DNA of 64,000 bases from Candidatus Hydrogenedentota bacterium (GCA_012730045.1 JAAYBR010000047.1:1-64000), one strand, 5' to 3'. Counted from the first letter of the stretch, positions 9,401-18,171 are shown. Made by a program: numbers and translations. The notes: generated by a model from the sequence alone, not told the origin.

Positions 9401-11499
9401 GCCTGCCCTCCGTCGCCCATCTGGCGTTCGAGGGCCTGGCGGACGAGTCCCATGATGTAGGGGAGGTCATCGAGGGACTTGAAGCCGATTTCCACGTCGC
9501 CGTTTCCCCAGCGCCCCCGGTCTGTGACATCGGTGCAGAGGCTCTTGGGGTCGTTGATTTCGTTGAAGGGCAGGTTGAGGCTGAGGCGGAGTTGTTTGGC
9601 CTGGGGGACAACGTCCACGAAGTTGGTTTCGGCCTTGTAGGCCACATAGAGCTTGAGGAACTCCTCGACCACGCAGGGGTCCAGAGCGAGCACCTCTTTC
9701 CGGAAGGCCTCGAAGAGGTTGCGCATGCCGCCTTTGGCGAGGGCTTTGTGGTCCTTGATGGAGTAGCCGCCGGTCGCGGGGGCCTTTTTCGGCTTATAGG
9801 CGGCGAGAGTGGTGGCGTCGAGCCGGGGCGCGGCCCACACCTGGAGGGCGAGGTCGGCCAGCTGTCCGGCGCGGTTCTGGATGGCGGCCTCGTTCCACGC
9901 TTTCGCCTGTTTCAGGGCTTTGTTGAGCTGGAGCGGGCTTTCCTTGAAGCCGCCCGTCATGTCGCGCTTTTTGTCAAAGGGCTTGTCGCTGTATTCGGCG
10001 TTGTATCCCGTGAGGGTGAGGTTGCCGAGGGTGTGGAGCCACTGCTGCTGGACGCGCTGCCAGTCATCGCCCAGGGCCTTCCGCCACGCCGGGGAGAGGT
10101 CGGGGTTCTGGGGCAGGATGTGCTCGATGGTGTACTCGTCCACCGCCACTCGCTCCTTGCGTTTGTGGTTCTCCATGCGGCGCAGCCAGTAGCTTCGGCT
10201 GCGGAAGTTGTAGAGGTCGCGGGTGTGCAGGTCGCGGCGGAACTCGTCGTCGCGGGGGAAGCGGCGGTAGGAGGGCAAGGACAGGAAATGCGCCTGGATG
10301 CTTTCGAGGTAGCGGTCCTTCTTGAGCGCCTTGCCAAAGTTGGCGAAAGTCTTTCCTATCGAGTTGGTGGGGATGGCGCATACGGCGCGGCGGAACACAT
10401 AGGCCTCCACCAGGCGCACGGCGGCGGCGAGGTCGGCGGCGGAGAGGGTTTTGCCGATGTAGTCGTGGTACAGCTCCAGGAGGAAGGGGTAGGCCACGTC
10501 CACTTTCAGCTCGCGCAGGTCGTGGAAGGCGGCAGCGAGGGCGCGGTTCTTCTCCCGTCCCAGGGCGAGGGCGCAGAAATACCCGGCAAAGGCGCGGATG
10601 TTCTTCACCAGTTCCTCGATGCCCGCCTCCAGCACGGGCTTTGTGCGGGAGTGGTCCTTGAACGCCTCGTAGACCTCGCGCTCGCGCGGAATGTCGCCGG
10701 TGCGCACGGTCAGGTAATGGCGCATGAAGCTGTCGAACTGGGTGCCGTAGGCCTCCTGGCCGAAGTCCTGCTCCATGGGCCGCCAGTAGTCCTCATAGAG
10801 GCGGGTTTGGAGGTCGGGCTCGAGCCCCATGAGGATGAAGTTGCGGATCAGGTCCGCCTGGCTCAGCTCCTTGCCGGTGGAGTTCATGCTCTCGAAGATG
10901 AGCTGGGGGTTGTCATGTTCCCCACTGAGGGCGATGTCCACCACCCCCAGCTTGGCCAAACCCCGCCACACCGGCACAAGGTCGTCCTTCCGCGCCGCGA
11001 TGAGGTCGGTGAACAGATCAAAGTTCTGCATCACGCGCAACGAGGGTTCCTCGGGCGGCTCGGTGTTTCGGATGACCGACTTGAGCGTGGCGTTGTCCGT
11101 CTGCGAGAGCAGCAGCTTAAAGAAGCGGTCGCCCTTCTCAAGGCGGTTGGTGAGGTAGTACTCACGCAGCTTGGGGGCGGAGAATCCGTCCTCCGGCTCG
11201 GTGTCGCCGAGGGCGCGGGCGAGCGCCTCCATGAGCAGGGAGACCGAGGCGAGCCGCTGCTGGCCGTCAATCACCAGCAGGGGGGCCTGGTGCGAGACTT
11301 GGGAGAGCCCCTGCTCCACGTAGACGATGGAGCCGATGAAGTGCACCGAAATATTGCCGCTGGACCCGGCGCGCAGGATGTCGTCCCAGAGCTGGCGGCA
11401 CTGTTTCTCGGTCCACGAGTACGTGCGCTGATAGATCGGGATCACAAACTGCGGCGACTTCTGCAGGAACACAAGCAGCTTGGCTTCAGTGGCTTTCAT
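9397..11499 (-). CDS. DUF262/DUF1524 GmrSD-like defence protein
   Basis: A 700-residue protein in the style of GmrSD type IV restriction enzymes and Brx/SspE-like nucleases. The N-terminal DUF262 ParB-like domain has IPIYQRTYSW near residue 18 and DGQQRLAS near 75, the nucleotide-using motif. The middle/C-terminal DUF1524 region has the HNH-type motif EHILPQNP near residue 460 followed by LGNLTLTGYN. The last 120 residues resemble a DUF5655-type domain (NLPFNEI, DVEIGF). Related enzymes cleave modified phage DNA. The gene is flanked by an Abi gene and hsdS and overlaps hsdS by 4 nt. The association with hsdM and hsdS suggests a layered defence: type I against unmodified DNA and this protein against modified DNA. 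The substrate is inferred. Confidence 0.88.
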   Translation of the reverse strand: MKATEAKLLVFLQKSPQFVIPIYQRTYSWTEKQCRQLWDDILRAGSSGNISVHFIGSIVYVEQGLSQVSHQAPLLVIDGQQRLASVSLLMEALARALGDTEPEDGFSAPKLREYYLTNRLEKGDRFFKLLLSQTDNATLKSVIRNTEPPEEPSLRVMQNFDLFTDLIAARKDDLVPVWRGLAKLGVVDIALSGEHDNPQLIFESMNSTGKELSQADLIRNFILMGLEPDLQTRLYEDYWRPMEQDFGQEAYGTQFDSFMRHYLTVRTGDIPREREVYEAFKDHSRTKPVLEAGIEELVKNIRAFAGYFCALALGREKNRALAAAFHDLRELKVDVAYPFLLELYHDYIGKTLSAADLAAAVRLVEAYVFRRAVCAIPTNSIGKTFANFGKALKKDRYLESIQAHFLSLPSYRRFPRDDEFRRDLHTRDLYNFRSRSYWLRRMENHKRKERVAVDEYTIEHILPQNPDLSPAWRKALGDDWQRVQQQWLHTLGNLTLTGYNAEYSDKPFDKKRDMTGGFKESPLQLNKALKQAKAWNEAAIQNRAGQLADLALQVWAAPRLDATTLAAYKPKKAPATGGYSIKDHKALAKGGMRNLFEAFRKEVLALDPCVVEEFLKLYVAYKAETNFVDVVPQAKQLRLSLNLPFNEINDPKSLCTDVTDRGRWGNGDVEIGFKSLDDLPYIMGLVRQALERQMGDGGQA

Positions 11500-11550
11500 C
11501 TGTCAATTTCCTTTCGACATTGTCGGTACCGTCATTTCCCAAAGCAGAGG

Positions 11551-12447
11551 TCACAGCTTTCCGGCCTGTGCGCCGCCGCCCTCAAAACCCATGTTGCGCC
11601 TCGGAACCCCGGGAAAGGCGTCCATCAAGGCATTCCATTCACGCCGAAACTCCCCGTCTTTCTCCAGAGGGGTCAGGAGTGATTTCAACACAAACACTTG
11701 GGCCGCGAGCCGGGTATGTCCGCTTCCTGATTCCTTGAAGGCATTGGGCAATGCCGGCCTGATCTTGAAGTCGCGGTTCCATATGCGGGAGTGGTGGGCG
11801 CAGAGGTTTCTCAGCACAGAGAGGGCGTGTATCCAGGACTGGAGATGGTACGGCTTCGTGGAGAAGACGCCGGCCACCGCCTTCTTGGCTTCGTGACTGG
11901 CAAGATGCGCGTATATCTTTGACCAGCGGCCAATGGACAGGATTTCGCTCATCATCCAGGCGGGCGGGGTCGGGGGCTCGTCGTATTTGGCCCGGTAGCT
12001 GCGGATGAACACCTCGTCCTTGTTGCGTTCCGACTCCTCCTCGCAGTCGGTGCGCAAACGGACAAAATGAAACCGGTTGTCGTACATGCCGGGATTCAGA
12101 TGCCAGTGCGAATCATTGGTCCGCGTGCAGAGTTCATGGCAAACGGCCGCCCGGAACGCCACCTCAACGGGTTCTATGAACCGGAACAGCAGCGCGCGCA
12201 GGCGGGAATCGAAGTCATACAGGTACAGGACATCCTCGATCCTTGTTCCTGCGGCAAACTGGTGTGTCCGCTGGCCGCCGGAAAACAGCTCGTAGTGGAG
12301 GGCATACCCCGAGAACCGGTAGTAGTTCAGATGCAGGAGCGCGTTCTCAGCGGCCTTCTCATCGGCGATCAGCATGCCCCGTGTTTTCAGCAGGGCGACC
12401 TGGTCCGCCAAAGCGAGGGGCGGCTTGGAGAAGACATTGGCGCTCAC
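11551..12447 (-). CDS. Abi_2 family (AbiD/AbiF-like) protein
   Basis: Abortive-infection-type protein of the Abi_2 family. Seen are the N-terminal LNYYRFSGYALHYE pattern, LYDFDSRLRALLF and IEPVEVAFRA in the middle, and the conserved C-terminal RNLCAHHSRIWN, a HEPN-type R-x4-H motif typical of these putative RNases. The start is taken as GTG 12447, preceded by GGGGAG; an ATG at 12603 would add 52 residues unlike the family. The length, 298 residues, is normal. It lies between hsdM and the DUF262 gene in the same direction with no terminator between. Known relatives cause phage-induced growth arrest, some by acting on RNA, so an RNase role is probable but not proven here. Confidence 0.85.
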   Translation of the reverse strand: MSANVFSKPPLALADQVALLKTRGMLIADEKAAENALLHLNYYRFSGYALHYELFSGGQRTHQFAAGTRIEDVLYLYDFDSRLRALLFRFIEPVEVAFRAAVCHELCTRTNDSHWHLNPGMYDNRFHFVRLRTDCEEESERNKDEVFIRSYRAKYDEPPTPPAWMMSEILSIGRWSKIYAHLASHEAKKAVAGVFSTKPYHLQSWIHALSVLRNLCAHHSRIWNRDFKIRPALPNAFKESGSGHTRLAAQVFVLKSLLTPLEKDGEFRREWNALMDAFPGVPRRNMGFEGGGAQAGKL

Positions 12448-12682
12448 GGCAGGCTCCCCTCTGCCATACAACGCGCCAACAGGCTTTTTGGCTGGGATAG
12501 CGGCGCGTCTTCCGGAGAAAAAAGGAAAGGCCCACCCTGGTTCGCAGTTTTCCCGGAGGAAAACCGAGGCGCGGTGGGCGCTGTTACTCTTACTATACCA
12601 CAAACTGGCACAGATTCAAACTGGCGTTGCACCGGTGCAACGAAAAAGAGGCCGTGTGCGCGGCGGGTTGCCCGGTTCCCTC

Positions 12683-15040
12683 TCATGCGTCGGCGCTCCC
12701 CTTCAGGAGCCCGTCCAGCAGCCCTTCGGCCTCCTTTTCGGCGGCGAGGATGTCTGCGGCAATTTCCTCGAGCGTCCGCAGGGGGGCGGGCTGGTAGAAG
12801 TGGCGGGTGAAGCTGATTTCGTAGCCGATTTTGGGGTCCTCGTCCTTGATCCAGGCGTCGGGGGTGTAGGGGAGGACTTCGCGGCGGAAGAAGGCGTCTA
12901 TGCCCTCCCTGGAGGAGGCTTCGGTGGGCAGGCCGCCGGGGTTGCCGGAGGGCGGGGCTTCGAGGAAGGGGATTTGCTCGGTGTCGCGGAGTTCGGGGTC
13001 GGGCTCGTATTCGACGAGGACCGGTTTGCCGTCCACGACGGCCTCGAAGAGTCCGCGCAGGGGGTTGGGAGGGGTCTTCCCCGGCTTGAGGACGCGGGCG
13101 ATGACGGGGGGCGCGGTCTCGTCGCGGAGGCTGAGGGCGCTGAGGAGCGCGCGCCGCTCGACGGTGGACAGGCGGACACCGAGGCGGCGGAGGGTTTCCT
13201 CGGCGGTGTCGCGGAAGGCGTTGTAGTCGTCGAAGGGGGCGCCGCCGAGGGCCTCGAAGAGGGCGGTGGCGGCGTCGGCGAGGCGTCCGTCGCGTTCCCA
13301 GGTCTTGGGGTCAAGGAGCTTCTTCCGGCGCTTCTCGGGGAGTCCCTTGCGGGGGGCGGTGTCGGCGCTGTCCTCGTCCTCGTCGGTTTCGTCGTCGGTC
13401 CAGTCGTCGAGGTGTTTCTCCACATCTTTGGCGCGGGCGGGGAAGTTGGTGAAGAGGTCGTCGCCGAGGCGGTCGTGGAGTTCGCGGCGGAGTTCGGGGT
13501 CGCCGGAGGCGTAGCGGAGGGTGTCGGCGGCGCCGGGGGTGATTTGTGCCCGGAGGCGCAGGGGGCGCTCGACGGTGACTTTCCAGTAGCCGAAGGCGGC
13601 ATTGGGGAAGATTTTGGATTCGGGGGTTTCCTGGAAGTCGAGGAAGGCGCGGGTGACGCGCTCGATGTCTTCGGGGGACAGCTCGCAGTTCTTCTTGCCG
13701 AGGTTCTTGCGGAGGGGCTTGAACCAGCGGGTGGCGTCTATGAGCTGGACTTTGCCCCTGCGGTGTTCGGGTTTGCGGTTGGAGAGGACCCAGACGTAGG
13801 TGGCGATGCCGGTGTTGTAGAAGAGGTTGAGGGGCAGGGCCACGACGGCCTCGAGCCAGTCGTTTTCGATGATCCAGCGGCGGATGTTGCTCTCGCCCTG
13901 GCCCGCGTCGCCGGTGAAGAGGGAGGATCCGTTGTGGACCTCGGCGATGCGGCTGCCGGGGGGGGACTTGTGGTTCATCTTCGAGGCCATGTTGGCGAGG
14001 AAGAGCATCTGGCCGTCGCTGGAGCGGGTGACCAGGGGGAGCTCCGCGCCGCCGTGCATGACGCGGAAACGGGGGTCGCGCATGCCGTCTTTTCCGCCCA
14101 TGGCCTCCAGGTCCTTCTTCCAGCTTTTGCCGTAGGGGGGATTGGAGAGCATGAAGTCGAACTCGCGGGCGGGGAAGGCGTCGTGGGAGAGGGTGGACCA
14201 TTCCGCGCCGCCGACGATGTGGTCGGCGTGGCCGCCCTCGCCCTTGAGGAGCATGTCGGCCTTGCACACGGCGTAGGTTTCCGGGTTGATCTCCTGGCCG
14301 TAGAGGTGGCAGTCAATCTCGAGGCCGCGCCGGGACGCGATGGCGGCGAGGGTCTCCTCGGCGACGGTGAGCATGCCGCCGGTGCCGCAGGCGCAGTCGT
14401 AGAGCAGGTAGGAGCCGGATTTCAGGCGGTCCTCGATGGGGAGAAAGATGAGGTTCGCCATGAGCCGGACCGCGTCGCGGGGGGTCCAGTGCTCGCCCGC
14501 CTCCTCGTTGTTGTCCTCGTTGAAGCGGCGCACCAGCTCCTCGAAGACGGTGCCCATGGCGTGGTTGTCTATGCCTGCGGGGGACAGGTCCATCTCGGGG
14601 TCGAGAAACTTGGAGATGAGGGTGCCGAGGGCGTCGGCCTTGGACAGGGTGGGCAGCTGGTTGCGGAACTTGAAGTTCTCCAGGATGTCCTGGACGTTCG
14701 GGGAGTAGCCGTTCAGGTAGTCCTCGAAGTCCGCCAGGAGCTTCTGCTGGGTGGCGCGGGATTTGAGGTCGCGCAGGGTGAAGGAGGAGGTGTTGTAGAA
14801 GGCCTGCCCGGCGGCGGTCTCCAGGGCGGCGCGCTGCTCCACGATGCCGGCCGCGTCGAGCATCCGCTTCGTTTCCAGCACGGCCTGCTTGGTCGGCTCC
14901 AGCACGGCGTCCAGCCGCCGAAGCACGCACATGGGCAGGATGACGTCGGGATACTTGCCCCGTTTGAAGAGATCGCGGAGCACGTCGTCGGCGATTCCCC
15001 AGATAAACGACACAATCTTGTTGTGGATGGCCTGGTCCAT
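12683..15040 (-). CDS. hsdM: type I DNA methyltransferase subunit M
   Basis: N6-adenine methyltransferase subunit of the type I system. The N-terminal helical HsdM domain (MDQAIHNKIVSFIWGIADDV...) is followed by the SAM-binding motif CACGTGGM near residue 215 and the catalytic NPPYGKSW near 298. At 785 residues it is much longer than the classic 500-residue HsdM. The extension, from about residue 560, is rich in Arg/Glu/Asp and contains ETLRRLGVRL and a late EISFTRHFY. Its first gene position, own promoter (15083-15111) and preceding terminator mark it as the head of the defence operon. Long HsdM variants with a C-terminal extension are known; the extension's function is not evident. Confidence 0.93.
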   Translation of the reverse strand: MDQAIHNKIVSFIWGIADDVLRDLFKRGKYPDVILPMCVLRRLDAVLEPTKQAVLETKRMLDAAGIVEQRAALETAAGQAFYNTSSFTLRDLKSRATQQKLLADFEDYLNGYSPNVQDILENFKFRNQLPTLSKADALGTLISKFLDPEMDLSPAGIDNHAMGTVFEELVRRFNEDNNEEAGEHWTPRDAVRLMANLIFLPIEDRLKSGSYLLYDCACGTGGMLTVAEETLAAIASRRGLEIDCHLYGQEINPETYAVCKADMLLKGEGGHADHIVGGAEWSTLSHDAFPAREFDFMLSNPPYGKSWKKDLEAMGGKDGMRDPRFRVMHGGAELPLVTRSSDGQMLFLANMASKMNHKSPPGSRIAEVHNGSSLFTGDAGQGESNIRRWIIENDWLEAVVALPLNLFYNTGIATYVWVLSNRKPEHRRGKVQLIDATRWFKPLRKNLGKKNCELSPEDIERVTRAFLDFQETPESKIFPNAAFGYWKVTVERPLRLRAQITPGAADTLRYASGDPELRRELHDRLGDDLFTNFPARAKDVEKHLDDWTDDETDEDEDSADTAPRKGLPEKRRKKLLDPKTWERDGRLADAATALFEALGGAPFDDYNAFRDTAEETLRRLGVRLSTVERRALLSALSLRDETAPPVIARVLKPGKTPPNPLRGLFEAVVDGKPVLVEYEPDPELRDTEQIPFLEAPPSGNPGGLPTEASSREGIDAFFRREVLPYTPDAWIKDEDPKIGYEISFTRHFYQPAPLRTLEEIAADILAAEKEAEGLLDGLLKGSADA

Positions 15041-15082
15041 GCTGGCTGCTTCCCCCGTGGACGGTTTGCGTTTGCCGCGCCC

Positions 15083-15111
15083 ATGGTAGCGCAGGCCGCG
15101 CGCTATTTCAA
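15083..15111 (-). promoter_or_regulatory. sigma70-like promoter of hsdM operon
   Basis: On the minus strand TTGAAA (15111-15106), a 17-nt spacer, and TACCAT (15088-15083). It places the transcript start about 35 nt before the hsdM ATG, and it lies downstream of the terminator that insulates it from the HTH gene. Confidence 0.55.
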
Positions 15112-15148
15112 CCGAGAAGGGGGTTCGTTTACCAGTGGGAAATGCGGC

Positions 15149-15177
15149 AAAAAAAAGAAACGGCCCCTTCCGCCGTT
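15149..15177 (-). terminator. intrinsic terminator after the HTH gene
   Basis: Minus-strand AACGGC (15177-15172) pairs with GCCGTT (15164-15159) around a 7-nt loop and is followed by TCTTTTTTTT. It separates the HTH gene from hsdM. A perfect 16-bp palindrome GCATGCCGCGGCATGC lies at 15231-15246, between the terminator and the HTH stop codon. Confidence 0.8.
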
Positions 15178-15290
15178 CCTTTTCCGGGACAATGACGCTG
15201 ATTCACCCCCGGCTGAGGATTCTCTCCGCCGCATGCCGCGGCATGCAGGGAAACGGGAATACCCATAGAACGGGACGGCGGGGTGTCCTT

Positions 15291-15893
15291 TCAAGAAGGA
15301 TCGAAGTCCGGCGCGTAGAACCCGAGGGGGGTTTCACTGGGTTCCCGGGGAACCTCCGGTTCCGGGAGGGTTTCGAATGCGGCGGAGGGGGGAAGGTCCA
15401 TGCCGAACACCCTGCGGCCGAGGGCGGCCTCTTTCTCCACGTCGAAGTGGTTGGCCGGGTTGTAGGTGACCTCCACTTTGGTGCCTTTTGCGAAGCGGCG
15501 GCTGGGTTCCCGGTCCAGGATGGCCGTGGAGCACCGGACCCGGAGTTCGATGGGCGCGTCTATCTCGCCGATGGTCACCTTGTACAGCAGATTGACTGCG
15601 GCCGTCACGGCGTCAATCCCGAGGATCTTCTGGGACTCGAGCAGTGCGCAGGCGTTTTCCACCAGGATGCGTTCGACCTCCTCCTGCACGTCCTCGGACT
15701 CGATGACCCGGGCCGCCAGGGCGGGTGACATGCCCAACCGCCGGGCCACGGCCGAGGAGGAGAGTCCTATGGCGCACAAGCGGGCGATTTCCCGCTTGTG
15801 GTCGTTGAGCCCGGATTCCGTCACCATCAGGGCGTCATGCCTGCGGGTCGTCGGCAGGGACCCGGGACGATCTTCATTCTGTCGCTTCTTCAT
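15291..15893 (-). CDS. small helix-turn-helix protein, function unknown
   Basis: A 200-residue protein starting at ATG 15893 behind AAAGGA. Residues about 28-65 form a resolvase- or terminase-small-subunit-like helix-turn-helix (REIARLCAIGLSSSAVARRL then GMSPALAARVI), followed by a helical segment (DVQEEVERILVENACALLES) and a beta-rich part containing APIELRVRCSTAILDREPS. The C-terminus is Pro-rich. The pattern recalls phage terminase small subunits and related DNA-binding proteins of integrative elements, but I cannot assign it. It is the gene closest to the tRNA-fragment edge of the island, and a terminator isolates it from hsdM. Regulation or packaging by the mobile element would fit; this is inference. 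Confidence 0.55.
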   Translation of the reverse strand: MKKRQNEDRPGSLPTTRRHDALMVTESGLNDHKREIARLCAIGLSSSAVARRLGMSPALAARVIESEDVQEEVERILVENACALLESQKILGIDAVTAAVNLLYKVTIGEIDAPIELRVRCSTAILDREPSRRFAKGTKVEVTYNPANHFDVEKEAALGRRVFGMDLPPSAAFETLPEPEVPREPSETPLGFYAPDFDPS

Positions 15894-16131
15894 TTCTTGG
15901 ATCCTTTCAGTGGGGGGTGAAAAAAAGTAGTGTGCTCGGTGAGCGGGGGTGATTGATTGCGATGTCCCTGCCGTTTCCCCCCCCGTGCCCCCCCCGGGGG
16001 GGGCGCGTCGTGTCCCGACGAGGCGTGGGTGAGGCCGTCCTGGAATCTGGACAGGGGGTTGCCACCCGGCCGGAGGCCCGAGGGCTGCCGGACAGCGGGC
16101 GAATAGGGGAGACACATCCGGGATGGGGCAG
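15894..16131. other. gap at the island end
   Basis: No gene is supported here. The stretch contains a self-complementary run of C then G (about 15989-16009) that can form a strong GC hairpin, and probably the promoter region of the HTH gene. Together with 16132-16344 it forms the terminal segment of the island next to the attachment site. Confidence 0.4.
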
Positions 16132-16395
16132 TCACTTGCCAACCTCCCCGTGAGGCTGCCCTGTCAGTACCTCCGCCAGGACGGCGAGAAGCGTTTCCCT
16201 GTCAAGTGAGCGAAACAGTGCGAGCGCGGCCTGTTTGGGGTCGGTGGTTGCCCCCTTCTCCAAATCTGGGGCAAGTTGTGGGGCAGGTGTGGGTGTTCCA
16301 TCCGCGCAAGTTACTGATAGATATTCGTTTACATCTCCATGCGGCCAGCTTCCCAAGCTGGATGTCGCGGGTTCGAACCCCGTGTCCCGCTCCAT
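16132..16395 (-). other. ORF entering the island from the att site
   Basis: An 87-codon frame whose first 16 codons are the antisense of the tRNA-Gly fragment (MERDTGFEPATSSLGSW). That phrase is a familiar artefact where integrase genes read through tRNA attachment sites. The remainder (ATTDPKQAALALFRSLDRET, then LLAVLAEVLTGQ) has ordinary protein-like composition. It could be the C-terminal tail of an integrase gene that would be complete only in the excised circular form, or a chance frame. It has no ribosome site of its own. Confidence 0.3.
16345..16394 (+). other. tRNA-Gly(CCC) 3' fragment, attachment site
   Basis: The anticodon arm is intact (CCAGC, loop TTCCCAA with anticodon CCC, GCTGG at 16345-16361). 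It is followed by a 5-nt variable loop, a T arm (GCGGG, TTCGAAC, CCCGT), the acceptor 3' strand GTCCCGC, discriminator T and encoded CCA. The acceptor 5' strand should read GCGGGAC about 26 nt upstream, but that stretch is AT-rich unrelated sequence, and no D arm exists. A tRNA 3' half lacking its 5' half is the standard footprint of an integrative element at its distal end. The element lies to the left, host DNA to the right. The intact tRNA should lie beyond the left end of the window. Confidence 0.8.
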
Positions 16396-16464
16396 TTTCT
16401 TTTTAAGCGGGTCTTTTTGGCAGGCGAAGCATCGGGGGAACGGCGCGGGGGAGGCAACTGGCAG

Positions 16465-18081
16465 TCAGAAGAGCACCTTGAGAAGCCCCGGCAAAACGAA
16501 GGAGGCCGCTTTGTCCAAATGGGGCGGTTCGACGGAGTCCGAATTGTAGAGGTCCGCAACGGTGCGGGCCACCCGCGCGAGCCGGTCCATGGACCTTGTG
16601 GTAATGCGATGGCTGTCCACAAGCTCCTTGTACCGGGTCGCGGCCGATGCTGAGAAGGAACAGTAGTCCATGATGTGGCCGCCGGGAATGGCCGCGTTGA
16701 AGGGAATGGTGGTTCCCTCAAAGCGCTTGTCCTGCCGCCGTCGTGCGATTTCAACGCGTGCCCGGAATTCGGTGGAAAGGTCCTTGGCTGGTTCGGCGAA
16801 GCGTTCCTCCGTGCTCAGCGTCTGCATTTCCACCTTCAGGTCAATGCGGTCGAGAATGGGACCGCTTATCCGGCTCTGGTACTTCTTGACATCCTTTTCG
16901 GAGCACCGGCAGCGCTCATCTCCGTAGTATCCGCAGGGGCATGGGTTCATTGCGGCGACCAACGTGAAACGGCTGGGATACTCAACGCTGGCGCCGACCC
17001 GGGAAATGCGGACGACTCCATCCTCCAGCGGTTGGCGGAGAGCTTCCAGGGTGGACGGAGAGAACTCCGGCAACTCGTCAAGAAACAGCACCCCCAAGTG
17101 GGACCGTGTGATTTCCCCTGGGACAGGGACCCCCGCCCCGCCACCAACGAGGCCGGGTTTGGTGACGGTATGGTGAACGGTTCTAAAGGGGCGTCGATGC
17201 ACCACCATGCCGTCTTCTTTCAGTTCGCCACAGGCCGAATAGATGGTGGTGATTTCAACGACTTCCCTGCGGGACAATCTTGGAAGGATTCCAGAAATGG
17301 CGTTTGCCAGAAGGGTTTTTCCTTCCCCTGGCGGGCCGATGAGAAGAATGTTGTGGCCCCCCGCCGCGGCAATCAGAGCCGCATCCTTGGCCTCCTTCTG
17401 TCCCTTCACCCTTCCTATGTCTGGGGCTTTTTCGACGACGGCGTCATAGTCAATCTTCTGCGCCAATGCGTTTGGAAGGGGGTGCACCCCCTTGAAGTAA
17501 TCCACGACCTGCTCCAACGAGGACACCGGACAGATAGCGGTCCCCTCGTGACCGGCTGCGGCCGTGATAAGAGAGGCCTCCCGTTCGTTGCCTGCGGGCA
17601 GGATAATCGCCTGACCCGCCGTGGTAAGCCCTGCAAGGGAGAGCACACCCGGAACGCGGCGGACGTCACCATGAATTCCGATTTCGCCAATCACCAGAAA
17701 ACGCTCTTCCGAGACTTCTCTAAGGTCAGGCAGAATCCCTGCGGCCTGCAATGAAATGATGGCTATGGGAAGATCGAGCCAAGTCCCGCCCTTGGGAAGG
17801 TCCGCCGGAGACAGATCCACCAAGATTTTGACATGTGACTGCGGAATCTTGAGCTTTTTGAATGCGGCGTCAATCCTCCGGGCGCTTTCCTTGATAATGT
17901 CCTTTGCCATGCCGGTTATCTGAACGCATGACATGACGTCACAGGGGCCGGGCAGCACGGATGTGGCGCGGGCACGAAGTTCTACGCGCCTGCCTTCCAG
18001 GCCCCAAAGAACCCCGCTGTACAGGGTGTGATCCCTTTCCAGGAGATGGTCGAGTTCGCGCTGGCTGTATCTGGGGTGCAT
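16465..18081 (-). CDS. comM: YifB/ComM family Mg-chelatase-like AAA+ ATPase
   Basis: A 538-residue member of the YifB/ComM family, a hexameric helicase that promotes branch migration during integration of transforming DNA. The N-terminal Lon-like domain (ELRARATSVLPG...FLVIGEIG) is followed by Walker A GPPGEGKT near residue 250, Walker B GVLFLDELPEF near 325 and the Cys cluster NPCPCGYYGDERCRC near 375. The C-terminal Mg_chelatase_C region has the usual RVARTVADL. The start ATG 18081 follows AGGAGGG by 6 nt. It is the first normal chromosomal gene right of the attachment site, with its own promoter (18117-18146). Confidence 0.93.
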   Translation of the reverse strand: MHPRYSQRELDHLLERDHTLYSGVLWGLEGRRVELRARATSVLPGPCDVMSCVQITGMAKDIIKESARRIDAAFKKLKIPQSHVKILVDLSPADLPKGGTWLDLPIAIISLQAAGILPDLREVSEERFLVIGEIGIHGDVRRVPGVLSLAGLTTAGQAIILPAGNEREASLITAAAGHEGTAICPVSSLEQVVDYFKGVHPLPNALAQKIDYDAVVEKAPDIGRVKGQKEAKDAALIAAAGGHNILLIGPPGEGKTLLANAISGILPRLSRREVVEITTIYSACGELKEDGMVVHRRPFRTVHHTVTKPGLVGGGAGVPVPGEITRSHLGVLFLDELPEFSPSTLEALRQPLEDGVVRISRVGASVEYPSRFTLVAAMNPCPCGYYGDERCRCSEKDVKKYQSRISGPILDRIDLKVEMQTLSTEERFAEPAKDLSTEFRARVEIARRRQDKRFEGTTIPFNAAIPGGHIMDYCSFSASAATRYKELVDSHRITTRSMDRLARVARTVADLYNSDSVEPPHLDKAASFVLPGLLKVLF

Positions 18082-18116
18082 TCGAAACCCTCCTATTGCG
18101 ACACGCTTCTGAGGGG

Positions 18117-18146
18117 AGTGTAGTTCCAGAGCGCCCTCCCTTTCAA
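18117..18146 (-). promoter_or_regulatory. sigma70-like promoter of comM
   Basis: Minus strand: TTGAAA (18146-18141), 18-nt spacer, TACACT (18122-18117), located 36 nt before the ATG at 18081. Confidence 0.55.
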
Positions 18147-18171
18147 TAGAAACCGCATGATTAGAATCCTT

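Noticed and set aside
12374-15268. 964-codon antisense frame over hsdM
   Set aside because: Gly/Val/Glu-rich shadow of hsdM, no ribosome site, no recognisable domain.
16319-16394. Complete tRNA-Gly gene
   Set aside because: No acceptor 5' strand or D arm in the 26 nt before the anticodon arm or in nearby upstream sequence; only the 3' half exists.
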